The notes below the pieces were generated by a model, which was not told the origin of the DNA, ran no database searches, and worked only from the letters and a program-made list of their open reading frames with translations. A program made the translations under genes and the position numbers. Below are positions 1-9,126 of a stretch of DNA of 64,000 nt, in pieces. The DNA is from an uncultured Acetatifactor sp. (lineage in GTDB: Bacteria > Bacillota > Clostridia > Lachnospirales > Lachnospiraceae), in the NCBI GenBank assembly GCA_910579755.1, contig CAJTVB010000004.1, forward strand, positions 124,001-188,000, given 5' to 3'. Each line of letters starts with the position of its first letter. Position 1 is the first letter of the stretch.

Positions 1-53
1 TCTGCGGAGAAAATGAACTCTGTCCTTTTACGGGATGGAGTTTTTATTTTTTC
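1..53 (+). promoter_or_regulatory. 3' end of a T-box leader with its terminator (partial)
   Basis: The window opens on TCTGCGGAGA, which matches the end of the T-box antiterminator bulge (consensus TGGNACCGCGG). It is followed by a hairpin, ACTCTGTCC (18-26) pairing with GGATGGAGT (34-42) through two G-U wobbles, and a T-rich tract. This is the usual antiterminator/terminator arrangement just before Firmicute aminoacyl-tRNA synthetase genes. Uncharged tRNA-Ile would be expected to stabilise the antiterminator and allow ileS expression. The specifier loop lies outside the window, so isoleucine specificity is inferred from the gene that follows. Confidence 0.75.
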
Positions 54-85
54 AAAAAGAATTTCAAATAGAAAGGAAGGGCAAA

Positions 86-3000
86 ATGTACAAACAGGTA
101 TCCAGCGACTTAAACTTTGTAGACCGTGAGAAAGCAGTAGAACGGTTCTGGAAGGAAAACGATATTTTCAGAAAGAGCCTGGAGCTTCGAAAGGACGGTC
201 CCACCTACACCTTTTATGACGGGCCGCCCACGGCCAACGGCAAGCCTCATATCGGGCATGTGGAGACCCGCACCATCAAAGACATGATTCCCAGATACCG
301 GACCATGAAGGGGTATATGGTGCCAAGAAAGGCCGGATGGGATACCCATGGACTGCCGGTGGAGATCGAGGTGGAAAAGCTGCTGGGACTCAACGGCAAG
401 GATCAGATTGAGGACTATGGTCTGGAGCCCTTTATTGACAAGTGTAAGGAGAGCGTCTGGAAATACAAGGGCATGTGGGAGGATTTCTCGGGCAGCGTAG
501 GCTTCTGGGCAGATATGGATGACCCTTATGTCACCTATCATGATGATTATATTGAATCCGAATGGTGGGCCCTTAAGACCATCTGGGACAAGGGCCTGCT
601 GTACAAGGGCTTTAAAATCGTGCCCTACTGTCCCCGCTGCGGAACGCCCCTTTCCACCGCAGAGGTGGCTCAGGGCTACAAGGACGTGAAGGAACGCTCC
701 GCTATTGCCCGCTTTAAGGTAAAGGGAGAGGATGCCTACATTCTGGCCTGGACCACCACTCCCTGGACACTTCCCTCCAATGTGGCGCTGTGTGTGAACG
801 CGGAGGAGACCTATGCGAAGGTGAAGGCGGCGGACGGTTACACCTATTATATGGCCCAGGCCCTGCTGGATACGGTGCTGGGAAAGCTGGGAGATGAGAA
901 GGAAGGAAGAACCGCCTATGAGGTTCTGGAAACCTTTTCAGGAAAGTCCCTGGAATATAAGGAATATGAGCCGCTGTTTGACTGCGCCGATGAAATCTGT
1001 GCAAATCAGGGAAAGAAGGCTCACTATGTGGTATGCGACAGCTATGTCACATTGACGGACGGCACCGGCGTGGTGCATATTGCGCCGGCCTTCGGTGAAG
1101 ACGATGCCAAGGTGGGACGCATCTATGACCTTCCTTTTGTACAGCTGGTGGACAGTAAAGGAGAGATGACGGCGGAGACTCCCTATGCGGGTGTTTTTGT
1201 AAAGAAGGCCGATCCCATGATTCTTAAGGATCTGGAGACAAAGGGACTTTTGTTTGACGCGCCTAAATTTGAGCACAGCTATCCGCACTGTTGGAGATGC
1301 GACACCCCTCTGATCTATTATGCCAGAGAATCCTGGTATATCCGGGAGACGGCTGTGAGGGATGATCTGATCCGCAACAACAATACTGTGAACTGGATCC
1401 CTGATGCCATCGGCAAAGGAAGATTCGGCAACTGGCTGGAAAATATTCAGGACTGGGCCATCTCCCGTAACCGGTACTGGGGAACTCCGCTGAATATCTG
1501 GGAATGCCAGTGCGGCTATCAGCACTGTGTGGGCAGCAGGCAGGAGCTGGCGCAGCTTGGAGGTAATCCCGAAAATGCAAAGGTGGAGCTGCACAGGCCC
1601 TATATTGACAAGGTGACGTTCCCCTGCCCCAAGTGCGGAGGAACCATGCATCGGGTGCCCGAGGTGGTGGACTGCTGGTTTGACTCCGGAGCCATGCCCT
1701 TTGCCCAGCATCACTATCCTTTTGAAAACAAGGAGCTGTTTGAAGCACAGTTCCCTGCTCAGTTCATTTCGGAGGCGGTGGATCAGACCAGAGGATGGTT
1801 CCATTCCCTTATGGCGGAATCAACTCTTCTGTTTAATAAGGCACCTTATGAGAACGTGATCGTGCTGGGGCTTGTACAGGACGAAAACGGTCAGAAGATG
1901 AGTAAATCCAAGGGAAATGTGGTGGATCCCTTCGAGGCCTTAAAGACCTACGGCGCTGATGCAGTCCGCTGGTATTTTTATACCTGCGCGGCGCCCTGGC
2001 TGCCCAAGAATTTTTCCGGCAAGATCGTAGTGGAGGGACAGCGCAAGTTTATGGGCACTCTGTGGAATACTTACGCCTTCTTTGTGCTGTACGCCAATAT
2101 CGACAATTTTGATGCCGCGAAATATACCCTGGAATATGATAAATTGCCCGCCATGGACCGATGGCTTTTGTCCCGGTTGAATACCGTGGTGGGAGAGGTG
2201 GACAAAAACCTGGATCAGTATCGGATCCCCGAAGCCGGAAAGGCTCTGCAGGAATTTGTGGATGAGATGAGCAACTGGTATGTGCGCCGCAGCAGAGAGC
2301 GTTTTTGGGCGGGGGGCTGCGGGCAGGACAAGATCAATGCCTACATGACCCTTTACACTGCCCTGGTGACGATCTGCAAGGCTGCCGCGCCCATGATTCC
2401 CTTCATGACGGAGGAGATCTATCAGAATCTGGTGCGCAGTATCGACAGCACTGCCCCGGAAAGCATTCACCTGTGCGATTATCCCACAGTTTGTGAAGAC
2501 TTCATTGATAAAAAGCTGGAAGAGGATATGCAGGATGTACTGAATGTGGTGGTCATGGGACGGGCATGCAGAAACGACGGCGGCCTGAAGAACCGCCAGC
2601 CGGTGGGCAGAATGTATATCAAGGCAGACTTTACCCTGGAGGATTTTTACAGGGATATTATCAGGGATGAGCTGAATGTGAAGGAAGTGGTTTTCACGGA
2701 TGATGTAAGAGACTTTACCTCTTATACCTTTAAGCCCCAGCTTCGTACCGTGGGACCCAGATACGGAAAACTGCTGGGCGGAATTCAAAAGGCCCTGGCG
2801 GCCCTGGACGGCAATGAGGCCATGGACCGGCTGAACGCAGAGGGACATCTTGTCTTTGAAGTGAACGGGCAGAATGTAGAGCTGACCAGGGAGGACCTGC
2901 TGATCGACGCGGCACAGAAGGACGGCTATGTGTCCCAGGAGAATAATACCCTGACAGTAGTGCTGGATACCAATTTGACGCAGGCCCTTATAGAGGAAGG

Positions 3001-3250
3001 CTTTGTGTATGAGCTGATCAGTAAGATCCAGACCATGAGAAAGGATGCGGGCTTTGAGGTGATGGACCACATCCGGCTGTCCTTAAATAACAATGAAAAG
3101 TTGGCAGGTCTGGCTGAGAGGAACAGCGAAGCTATCTGCGGCAAGGTGCTGGCACAGGCGTTGACCTCCGGAAAGCATTTTGCGGTGGAAAAAGAGTGGA
3201 ATGTAAATGGGGAGCAGGTGTCAATTGCGCTGGAGAAGGTAGAAGAGTAA
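86..3250 (+). CDS. ileS: isoleucyl-tRNA synthetase, type 2 (eukaryote-like)
   Basis: Charges tRNA-Ile with isoleucine in the cytosol. The class I signatures are both present: PHIGH at residues 54-58 and KMSKS at 604-608. Cysteine pairs (CPRCG near residue 200, CPKCGG near 530) look like zinc sites. The text around the first motif, GPPTANGKPHIGH followed by TRTIKD, and the length of about 1054 residues are of the longer eukaryote-like branch rather than the E. coli type. The start at 86 is chosen because GAAAGGAAGGG ends five bases upstream; an in-frame ATG at 35 would lie inside the leader terminator. Regulation is probably by the T-box at 1-53. A strong terminator follows the gene. Confidence 0.96.
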   Translation: MYKQVSSDLNFVDREKAVERFWKENDIFRKSLELRKDGPTYTFYDGPPTANGKPHIGHVETRTIKDMIPRYRTMKGYMVPRKAGWDTHGLPVEIEVEKLLGLNGKDQIEDYGLEPFIDKCKESVWKYKGMWEDFSGSVGFWADMDDPYVTYHDDYIESEWWALKTIWDKGLLYKGFKIVPYCPRCGTPLSTAEVAQGYKDVKERSAIARFKVKGEDAYILAWTTTPWTLPSNVALCVNAEETYAKVKAADGYTYYMAQALLDTVLGKLGDEKEGRTAYEVLETFSGKSLEYKEYEPLFDCADEICANQGKKAHYVVCDSYVTLTDGTGVVHIAPAFGEDDAKVGRIYDLPFVQLVDSKGEMTAETPYAGVFVKKADPMILKDLETKGLLFDAPKFEHSYPHCWRCDTPLIYYARESWYIRETAVRDDLIRNNNTVNWIPDAIGKGRFGNWLENIQDWAISRNRYWGTPLNIWECQCGYQHCVGSRQELAQLGGNPENAKVELHRPYIDKVTFPCPKCGGTMHRVPEVVDCWFDSGAMPFAQHHYPFENKELFEAQFPAQFISEAVDQTRGWFHSLMAESTLLFNKAPYENVIVLGLVQDENGQKMSKSKGNVVDPFEALKTYGADAVRWYFYTCAAPWLPKNFSGKIVVEGQRKFMGTLWNTYAFFVLYANIDNFDAAKYTLEYDKLPAMDRWLLSRLNTVVGEVDKNLDQYRIPEAGKALQEFVDEMSNWYVRRSRERFWAGGCGQDKINAYMTLYTALVTICKAAAPMIPFMTEEIYQNLVRSIDSTAPESIHLCDYPTVCEDFIDKKLEEDMQDVLNVVVMGRACRNDGGLKNRQPVGRMYIKADFTLEDFYRDIIRDELNVKEVVFTDDVRDFTSYTFKPQLRTVGPRYGKLLGGIQKALAALDGNEAMDRLNAEGHLVFEVNGQNVELTREDLLIDAAQKDGYVSQENNTLTVVLDTNLTQALIEEGFVYELISKIQTMRKDAGFEVMDHIRLSLNNNEKLAGLAERNSEAICGKVLAQALTSGKHFAVEKEWNVNGEQVSIALEKVEE

Positions 3251-3294
3251 GAAGAACGCAGATTTAAATAAGCAGCTGGATTTAAAATAACAGG

Positions 3295-3334
3295 AGATCC
3301 CGGATCAGGAAGCAGTTGATCCGGGATCTTTTTT
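3295..3334 (+). terminator. intrinsic terminator of ileS
   Basis: A perfect 13-bp stem, AGATCCCGGATCA with TGATCCGGGATCT, is followed by a run of six T on the + strand. It lies 45 bases after the ileS stop. Its right part is also the last codons of the convergent acyltransferase gene, so the hairpin doubles as coding sequence on the other strand. Confidence 0.92.
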
Positions 3335-4462
3335 GAGGAGAGAGGGTATATCTCCGGTCAGCAGGCGCAGCAGGGGGATTCGTTTCAGAAGAAGGCACAG
3401 GAGATAGGAGATTCCCGTTACTGCGGCGGCTTCCGCCAGGTTCAGCAGATGGCTTTGGAACAGGAAAGGACGGAGCTTCATGCCGGCAATCAAGCTGATT
3501 TCTCCGGATATCATGTACAGAGCCAGACTGTTTTGCCCCAGTGTCTGAAGTACGGAGAAGGGGCGTTTGCCTGTAAGCTCCCATACTTTTTTCCAGAGCA
3601 GGATAAAGAAGCCCGCTCCGGCAAACCCGATTATCATCCGGTACAGGTCGATGGAGAGCTGACGGAGGGGATTTTTTCCTATCAGCTTATACCCGGTCAG
3701 ATAGATCATGGAGGACTCGTCAAAAAATAGAAAAAGAATTCCAAAAACAGCGCCCAGGACGGCGATTTTCAGCCAATCATTCTGTGGAACGGAAGGGAGA
3801 AGGCGGGAGCCGGGAGTTTTTGAGAGTTTCCGGCCAGTGGGCACAGGGGGAGTCTTGTCCCGCAGACTCTGATACCGGTGAAAGTAGAAGCCGGCCAGAA
3901 AATAAGGAAACATAAACTTGTATGCTCCCAGGCCCAGACCGTCCGGAGTCACAAACATGGTCAGGAATCCCAGGCCGTATAAAACGGGCGAGTCCCGGAA
4001 GAAGAAATGCAAGATGTAGACGATTAAAAAGCACCAGAATACAGCCCAGAGAAACCAGCCGGTGGAAACCAGACCCAGGCCAAAGGCTTTGACAAAGCCG
4101 GGAACAGAGCTGAAGGCGGCAGCCGTGCCTCTGCTTTCAGCCAAAAGCCACAGCTGTTCAAACACAGTCCAGGCCAGTACCGGAAGGAGCAGGGACAGGC
4201 TTCTGCGCTTCAGCAGCCGGCGGCGCTGGGCCGGGCCGGATGCCTGGGCCATGCCAGGCCAGGCGAAATATCCGCTGATCAGCATGAACAGCGGCATGTG
4301 GAAGCTGTACAGGAATTGGTACAGCTTATCGTAAAAATACAACGAATTTTCGTGAAAAGCCGTACCGCTGCCCTCCTGGATGCTATGGCCCAGAATCACC
4401 GTAAGGATGGCAAAGCCCCTCAGAATATCGGGAAGGGGCTCTCTTTTTTTTACAGAATTCAT
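3305..4462 (-). CDS. acyltransferase-3 family membrane protein
   Basis: A 385-residue polytopic membrane protein of the acyltransferase-3 / fucose 4-O-acetylase-like family, which transfers acyl groups to sugars of the envelope or exopolysaccharide. The N-terminus is diagnostic: the cytosolic start is followed by DILRGFAILTVILGHS, with the family's conserved early histidine, and FHMPLFMLISGYF forms the second segment. About ten hydrophobic segments follow. The start is supported by GGGAGT seven bases upstream of the ATG. It lies 76 bases after another leftward membrane gene (4539-6179), and the two may be co-transcribed. The acceptor sugar cannot be told from sequence. Confidence 0.85.
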   Translation of the reverse strand: MNSVKKREPLPDILRGFAILTVILGHSIQEGSGTAFHENSLYFYDKLYQFLYSFHMPLFMLISGYFAWPGMAQASGPAQRRRLLKRRSLSLLLPVLAWTVFEQLWLLAESRGTAAAFSSVPGFVKAFGLGLVSTGWFLWAVFWCFLIVYILHFFFRDSPVLYGLGFLTMFVTPDGLGLGAYKFMFPYFLAGFYFHRYQSLRDKTPPVPTGRKLSKTPGSRLLPSVPQNDWLKIAVLGAVFGILFLFFDESSMIYLTGYKLIGKNPLRQLSIDLYRMIIGFAGAGFFILLWKKVWELTGKRPFSVLQTLGQNSLALYMISGEISLIAGMKLRPFLFQSHLLNLAEAAAVTGISYLLCLLLKRIPLLRLLTGDIPSLLKKDPGSTAS

Positions 4463-4538
4463 AGTTATACTCCCAAATTGATACTTGATGCCCCGCTGCC
4501 TGCAGCAGGGGTGTTGACTTTGGCAAAATAATCGGCAG

Positions 4539-6179
4539 CTATGGAGTTCCCTTCACAGGCGGCTTTTTGCTGTTTTTGGGGCGCCTGTGGACAAGGGGCT
4601 TTCTCTGAAACAGCATTCCCAGAAGCAGAGGGGTGGCCAGGGTCAGAGGGAAGAGGTAGCGAAGCAGGGCCACCGGTCCCAAAAGAGTGGTAGCCAGGTA
4701 CAGTCCCAGAGGGAGTGTACATATAAACAGCCGCTTCCGTCGTCTCGCCACAGCCAGGCCAGGCATGGCTGCCAGAAGCCAGAGACAACTTTCGGGCCGC
4801 CACAGCAGGCTGTATCTGGGGGCGGATATTTTATCGTACAGCAAAAAGAAATAGGACTGAATAAGCCCGGCATGATAGATGTCCCAATGGTTCATTTCCG
4901 GGAAGGTATAGGTAAAAGCCAGGCCCTTGTATTCATTGCTGCACATGTCCCAGTAGGGCCGGATCAGATCCACCCAGGCAAGCAGATACTCCCGGGGATT
5001 CTGCAGTCCCAGGGAAATATATACGGAAAGATATTTTCCGAAATCCTCGTTCAGCACCTCCGTGCGGAAATAGTTTTTTACGGTATCGGCGGCATCGGGA
5101 ATATACATCAAAAATGCTTCCGGATAGATCAGCTCCGATACAGTCATATATTGTTCCGGAGTTACATCCACATCTCCTCCTATGGCGTAGGAGGCACATA
5201 CCCGGGCCATCTGCTGCATGGGAACACAGAGCATTTCCTTGGCATCGCCCTTAGGAATATGAAAGGTTTCCACAGACTGGACGAAGAAAATCTGAGGGAT
5301 CAGATAGACGATGGCCAGGCAGGTGCACAGTCCTTTCTTTCGGGTCCGTAAAAGAAGACAGAGCAGGAGCAGGACCAGCATAATATAGATCCCCTGATTG
5401 CGGAACAGGCAGGCCATAACACCGAAGATCACAAGTCTGACATGATGGCTCCGGCGTGGATGGGTGTAGTCCAGAAAGTCCCAGAGAGCTACGGAAAAGC
5501 ACAGCAGGAAGACGCCGAACAGAATATCCTTGGTGGAGCTGAAGCTCAGCACCTGGAGGAAGGGATTGACCGCCGCCCATAGTGCGCCGATCAGAATCCA
5601 TATGAGAGGAACCCGGTGGCGCTTGCAGGCCAGAAGGCTGTAGGCCAGAGCCCCGGTGACAGACAGCCCCTGTAAAGCCGTGTACAGAGCAAAGCCCACG
5701 GTATAGCTCTTAAAAAGCGTATTTCCCAGGGAAAAGAAAAAACCTATCAGCCAGGTATGGGCCACAGGGTGGTGAGAGGTCAGCGTGGACTCCTTAAAAT
5801 ACTGAGCGATCTGAATGGGAGCGTCGTAACCGTAGGTGCCGGGAAACAGACAAAGATAGGCCGGGATATAAAACAGAGACAGAATGCCCCAGAACTGGAA
5901 AAACAGCGTTTTGTCGGAAAACAGGGAATAAAAGGTGGTTTCTGCTCTGTGGTAAAAAATCAGACCGCGCTGGATAAGCTCCGTGCATTGGGGAGGAAGA
6001 AAGCGCGGCAGGAAAATGCAGGCGGCTGTCAGCAGGGCAAAAAGGGCGGTCAGCGCCAGCAGGGGAATCCATATGGGTGCTGCAAAATAGTTGAGAATCT
6101 GGATATACAAGGAAAATAACAGGGCTGTCAGAAGGATGGCAATGCCGGTTCTGGCATATTTTTTCATAAAAGCGTTCAC
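4539..6179 (-). CDS. polytopic membrane protein, DUF6020/GT-C-like
   Basis: A 546-residue protein with roughly 12 hydrophobic segments and a large hydrophilic loop around residues 300-430. The motif PGTYGYDAPIQI in the first outer loop, followed by a conserved SHHPVAHTWL stretch, resembles DUF6020-type membrane proteins and, more loosely, GT-C lipid-linked sugar transferases whose acidic residues lie in the first loop. A glycosyltransferase role is inference only. The start is a GTG at 6179 with AGAAAGG 13 bases upstream; an ATG four codons further in (6167) is possible. It is followed by the acyltransferase gene on the same strand, so both may modify a surface glycan. Confidence 0.65.
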   Translation of the reverse strand: MNAFMKKYARTGIAILLTALLFSLYIQILNYFAAPIWIPLLALTALFALLTAACIFLPRFLPPQCTELIQRGLIFYHRAETTFYSLFSDKTLFFQFWGILSLFYIPAYLCLFPGTYGYDAPIQIAQYFKESTLTSHHPVAHTWLIGFFFSLGNTLFKSYTVGFALYTALQGLSVTGALAYSLLACKRHRVPLIWILIGALWAAVNPFLQVLSFSSTKDILFGVFLLCFSVALWDFLDYTHPRRSHHVRLVIFGVMACLFRNQGIYIMLVLLLLCLLLRTRKKGLCTCLAIVYLIPQIFFVQSVETFHIPKGDAKEMLCVPMQQMARVCASYAIGGDVDVTPEQYMTVSELIYPEAFLMYIPDAADTVKNYFRTEVLNEDFGKYLSVYISLGLQNPREYLLAWVDLIRPYWDMCSNEYKGLAFTYTFPEMNHWDIYHAGLIQSYFFLLYDKISAPRYSLLWRPESCLWLLAAMPGLAVARRRKRLFICTLPLGLYLATTLLGPVALLRYLFPLTLATPLLLGMLFQRKPLVHRRPKNSKKPPVKGTP

Positions 6180-6520
6180 TACAATACCAATGCCTTTCTA
6201 TAACAGCGGAGCGAAGACAAGCGCGGCCCCGCATGATTTACTCCTTAAGAAAACACTGATTAGACCGGCGTTTCCTTAAATATTGCCATTATACATGATA
6301 TCTAAGCATTTGGGAAGAGGGAGTTTTCCTTGCAATCCGGTTCTGCCCCCGTAGCAGTGTCTGTTGCTGCTTGCGCTGTAAATAGTAACCAAAGCTGGCC
6401 TATAGGGGCAAAAAGTAGTTGGAATTATAGGAAAATGCTGTTATAATGGTGTAAATGCGAAATCCAATTTTGCAGAATTTGCAGAAACAGGCAGAAATAG
6501 AAAGAGGAGATCATTGTATT
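6180..6520. other. divergent intergenic region
   Basis: This 341-base gap separates the leftward membrane operon from glycogen phosphorylase. It holds a convincing rightward promoter (6419-6447) and a weaker leftward -10 (TATAAT on the minus strand, 6288-6293, with a poor -35). Nothing else recognisable was seen between 6300 and 6415. Confidence 0.5.
6419..6447 (+). promoter_or_regulatory. sigma-A type promoter of glgP
   Basis: TTGGAA (6419-6424), a 17-base spacer and TATAAT (6442-6447) form a near-consensus vegetative promoter about 75 bases upstream of the glgP start codon. Confidence 0.75.
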
Positions 6521-9013
6521 ATGGAAACCACAGAATTGACGAAGGAAGAAAAATTACAGTTTGACAGAGAGCTTTTCAAAAGAAGCGTCGTCTACAATGT
6601 GAAGACCCTGTACCGCAAGGAGCTGGAGGAGGCCACTCCCCAACAGCTGTTCCAGGCTGTTTCCCTTTCCCTTAAGGATCAGATCGTGGATAACTGGATG
6701 GAGACCCAGAAGGCTTATGACAGGGAAGATCCCAAGATGGTGTATTATATGTCCATGGAATTTCTGATGGGCCGGGCACTGGGCAATAATATTATCAATC
6801 TGAAGGCTACGGAGCCTGTAAAGGGCGCTCTGGAGGAGCTGGGCATCGACCTGAACCTGGTGGAAGATCAGGAGCCGGACGCCGCTCTTGGCAACGGAGG
6901 ACTGGGGCGGCTGGCGGCCTGCTTCCTGGATTCTTTGGCTACATTGGGTTATCCCGCATACGGCTGCGGCATCCGTTACCGCTACGGTATGTTCAAGCAG
7001 CAGATTCGCGACGGCTACCAGGTGGAGGTGCCGGACAACTGGCTGGCAGACGGAAATCCCTTTGAGCTTCGCCGGCCTGAGTATGCCAAGACAGTAAAAT
7101 TCGGCGGCTATGTGTCCATGCGCAGCGATGAAAACGGAAGAAGCTATTTTGTGCAGGAAGGCTATCAGGCCGTGAAGGCCGTTCCCTTTGATGTTCCTAT
7201 TGTAGGCTATGGGAACAGTATTGTAAACACACTGCGGATCTGGGACGCGGAGCCTATGGAGGTATTCCAGCTGGCATCCTTTGACATGGGCGATTACCGC
7301 AAGGCGGTGGAGCAGGAGAATCTGGCCAGAAATATTGTGGAGGTGCTCTATCCCAATGACAATCATTACGCAGGAAAGGAGCTGCGCCTGAAGCAGCAGT
7401 ATTTCTTTATCTCCGCGTCGGTGCAGGAGGCTGTGTCAAAGTTTATGCGCAGGCATGATGATATCCACCAGTTCCCGGAGAAGGTGACCTTCCAGCTCAA
7501 CGACACCCATCCTACGGTGGCGGTGCCGGAGCTGATGCGCATCCTGCTGGATGATTTTGGTCTGGGCTGGGACGAGGCCTGGGACATTACCACCAGAACC
7601 TGCGCTTACACCAACCATACCATTATGGCCGAGGCTCTGGAAAAGTGGCCCATCGACTTGTTTTCCAGGCTGCTTCCCAGGATTTATCAGATTGTTGAGG
7701 AGATTAACCGCCGGTTTGTGTTGCAGATTGAGCAGAAGTATGCTCATGTGTACGGCGTGGACGTACAGGAGAAGATCCGCAAGATGGCGATTTTGTACGA
7801 TGGACAGGTAAAAATGGCACATATGGCCATTGTGGCGGGCTATTCCGTCAACGGTGTGGCCAGGCTTCACACGGAGATTTTGAAAAAGCAGGAGTTAAGG
7901 GACTTCTATGAGATGTTCCCGGAGCGTTTCAACAACAAGACAAACGGCATTACCCAAAGGCGTTTCCTGCTCCACGCAAATCCTCTTCTGGCTGACTGGG
8001 TCACCGAAAAGACCGGGGACGGCTGGATCACGGATCTTCCTCAGATTGAAAAGCTGAAGACTTACGCTGACGACAGGCAGGCCCAGAAGGAGTTTATGGA
8101 AATCAAGTATCAGAATAAGCTCCGACTGGCAAAATATATTGAAGAACATAACGGTGTGACTGTGAATCCCAACTCCATTTTTGACGTACAGGTGAAGCGT
8201 CTCCACGAATACAAGAGACAGCTGCTGAACATCCTTCATGTGATGCATCTGTACAATGAGCTGAAGGCCAAGCCCGATATGGACTTTTACCCCAGAACTT
8301 TTATCTTTGGAGCAAAGGCGGCGGCAGGTTATCGCAACGCAAAGCTGACCATCAAGCTGATCAATGCCGTGGCTGAGGTGGTCAACAACGATGCCTCCAT
8401 CGGCGGCAAGATCAAGGTGGTGTTCATCGAAAATTATAATGTGTCTAATGCGGAGATTATTTTTGCGGCGGCGGATGTGTCTGAGCAGATTTCCACGGCC
8501 AGCAAGGAGGCCTCCGGCACCGGCAATATGAAATTCATGCTCAACGGAGCGCTGACCCTGGGAACCATGGACGGGGCAAATGTGGAGATCGTGGAGGAGG
8601 TAGGCGCGGAAAATGCCTTTATCTTCGGACTTTCTTCGGATGAAGTTATCAACTATGAAAACCGCGGCGGCTACAATCCCATGGATATTTACAACAGCGA
8701 CGAAGATATCCGGAAGGTGCTGAATCAGCTCATCGATGGGAAGACCTATGCGTCCGAGACCGAGCTCTTCCGCCCGCTGTATAATTCACTGCTGAACACC
8801 CTGTCCACCTCCAAGGCGGATACCTACTTTATTCTGAAGGATTTTAAGTCCTATGCGGGAGCGCAGAAACAGGTGGAAGCGGCATACAGGAATAAGGAGG
8901 GCTGGGCCAGAAGCGCTATTTTGAATGTGGCCTGCGCCGGCAAATTTACCTCGGACCGGACCATCCAGCAGTATGTGGATGAGATCTGGCATCTGGACAA
9001 GGTGACGCTGTAA
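6521..9013 (+). CDS. glgP: glycogen/starch phosphorylase
   Basis: Releases glucose-1-phosphate from the non-reducing ends of alpha-1,4-glucan using phosphate; a cytosolic, pyridoxal-phosphate enzyme. The 830-residue length is normal for the family. The cofactor motif EASGTGNMKFMLNG is intact, with the Schiff-base lysine at about residue 671. The N-terminal part carries MGRALGNN and GNGGLGRLAACF, also characteristic. The start at 6521 follows AGAGGAGA with a ten-base gap; upstream in-frame starts lack a binding site. It sits in a window that also holds glgC, glgD and a pullulanase, so it most likely acts in glycogen turnover and use of imported maltodextrins. Confidence 0.97.
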   Translation: METTELTKEEKLQFDRELFKRSVVYNVKTLYRKELEEATPQQLFQAVSLSLKDQIVDNWMETQKAYDREDPKMVYYMSMEFLMGRALGNNIINLKATEPVKGALEELGIDLNLVEDQEPDAALGNGGLGRLAACFLDSLATLGYPAYGCGIRYRYGMFKQQIRDGYQVEVPDNWLADGNPFELRRPEYAKTVKFGGYVSMRSDENGRSYFVQEGYQAVKAVPFDVPIVGYGNSIVNTLRIWDAEPMEVFQLASFDMGDYRKAVEQENLARNIVEVLYPNDNHYAGKELRLKQQYFFISASVQEAVSKFMRRHDDIHQFPEKVTFQLNDTHPTVAVPELMRILLDDFGLGWDEAWDITTRTCAYTNHTIMAEALEKWPIDLFSRLLPRIYQIVEEINRRFVLQIEQKYAHVYGVDVQEKIRKMAILYDGQVKMAHMAIVAGYSVNGVARLHTEILKKQELRDFYEMFPERFNNKTNGITQRRFLLHANPLLADWVTEKTGDGWITDLPQIEKLKTYADDRQAQKEFMEIKYQNKLRLAKYIEEHNGVTVNPNSIFDVQVKRLHEYKRQLLNILHVMHLYNELKAKPDMDFYPRTFIFGAKAAAGYRNAKLTIKLINAVAEVVNNDASIGGKIKVVFIENYNVSNAEIIFAAADVSEQISTASKEASGTGNMKFMLNGALTLGTMDGANVEIVEEVGAENAFIFGLSSDEVINYENRGGYNPMDIYNSDEDIRKVLNQLIDGKTYASETELFRPLYNSLLNTLSTSKADTYFILKDFKSYAGAQKQVEAAYRNKEGWARSAILNVACAGKFTSDRTIQQYVDEIWHLDKVTL

Positions 9014-9037
9014 AACCTGACAGGGAAGGAAGAGGAG

Positions 9038-9066
9038 CCCTGGACCGGAGAATATCCGGTCCGGGG
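9038..9066 (+). terminator. strong hairpin after glgP, no T-tract
   Basis: CCCTGGACCGGA pairs with TCCGGTCCGGGG (12 bp, one wobble) around a five-base loop. No run of T follows, so it may be a transcript-stabilising or partial terminator hairpin rather than a classical terminator. Confidence 0.4.
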
Positions 9067-9126
9067 TACTCATATTTAAGGAATTATTTGTGAGATTGAG
9101 ATTCAAGAAAGAACGGAGAAGAGAAT

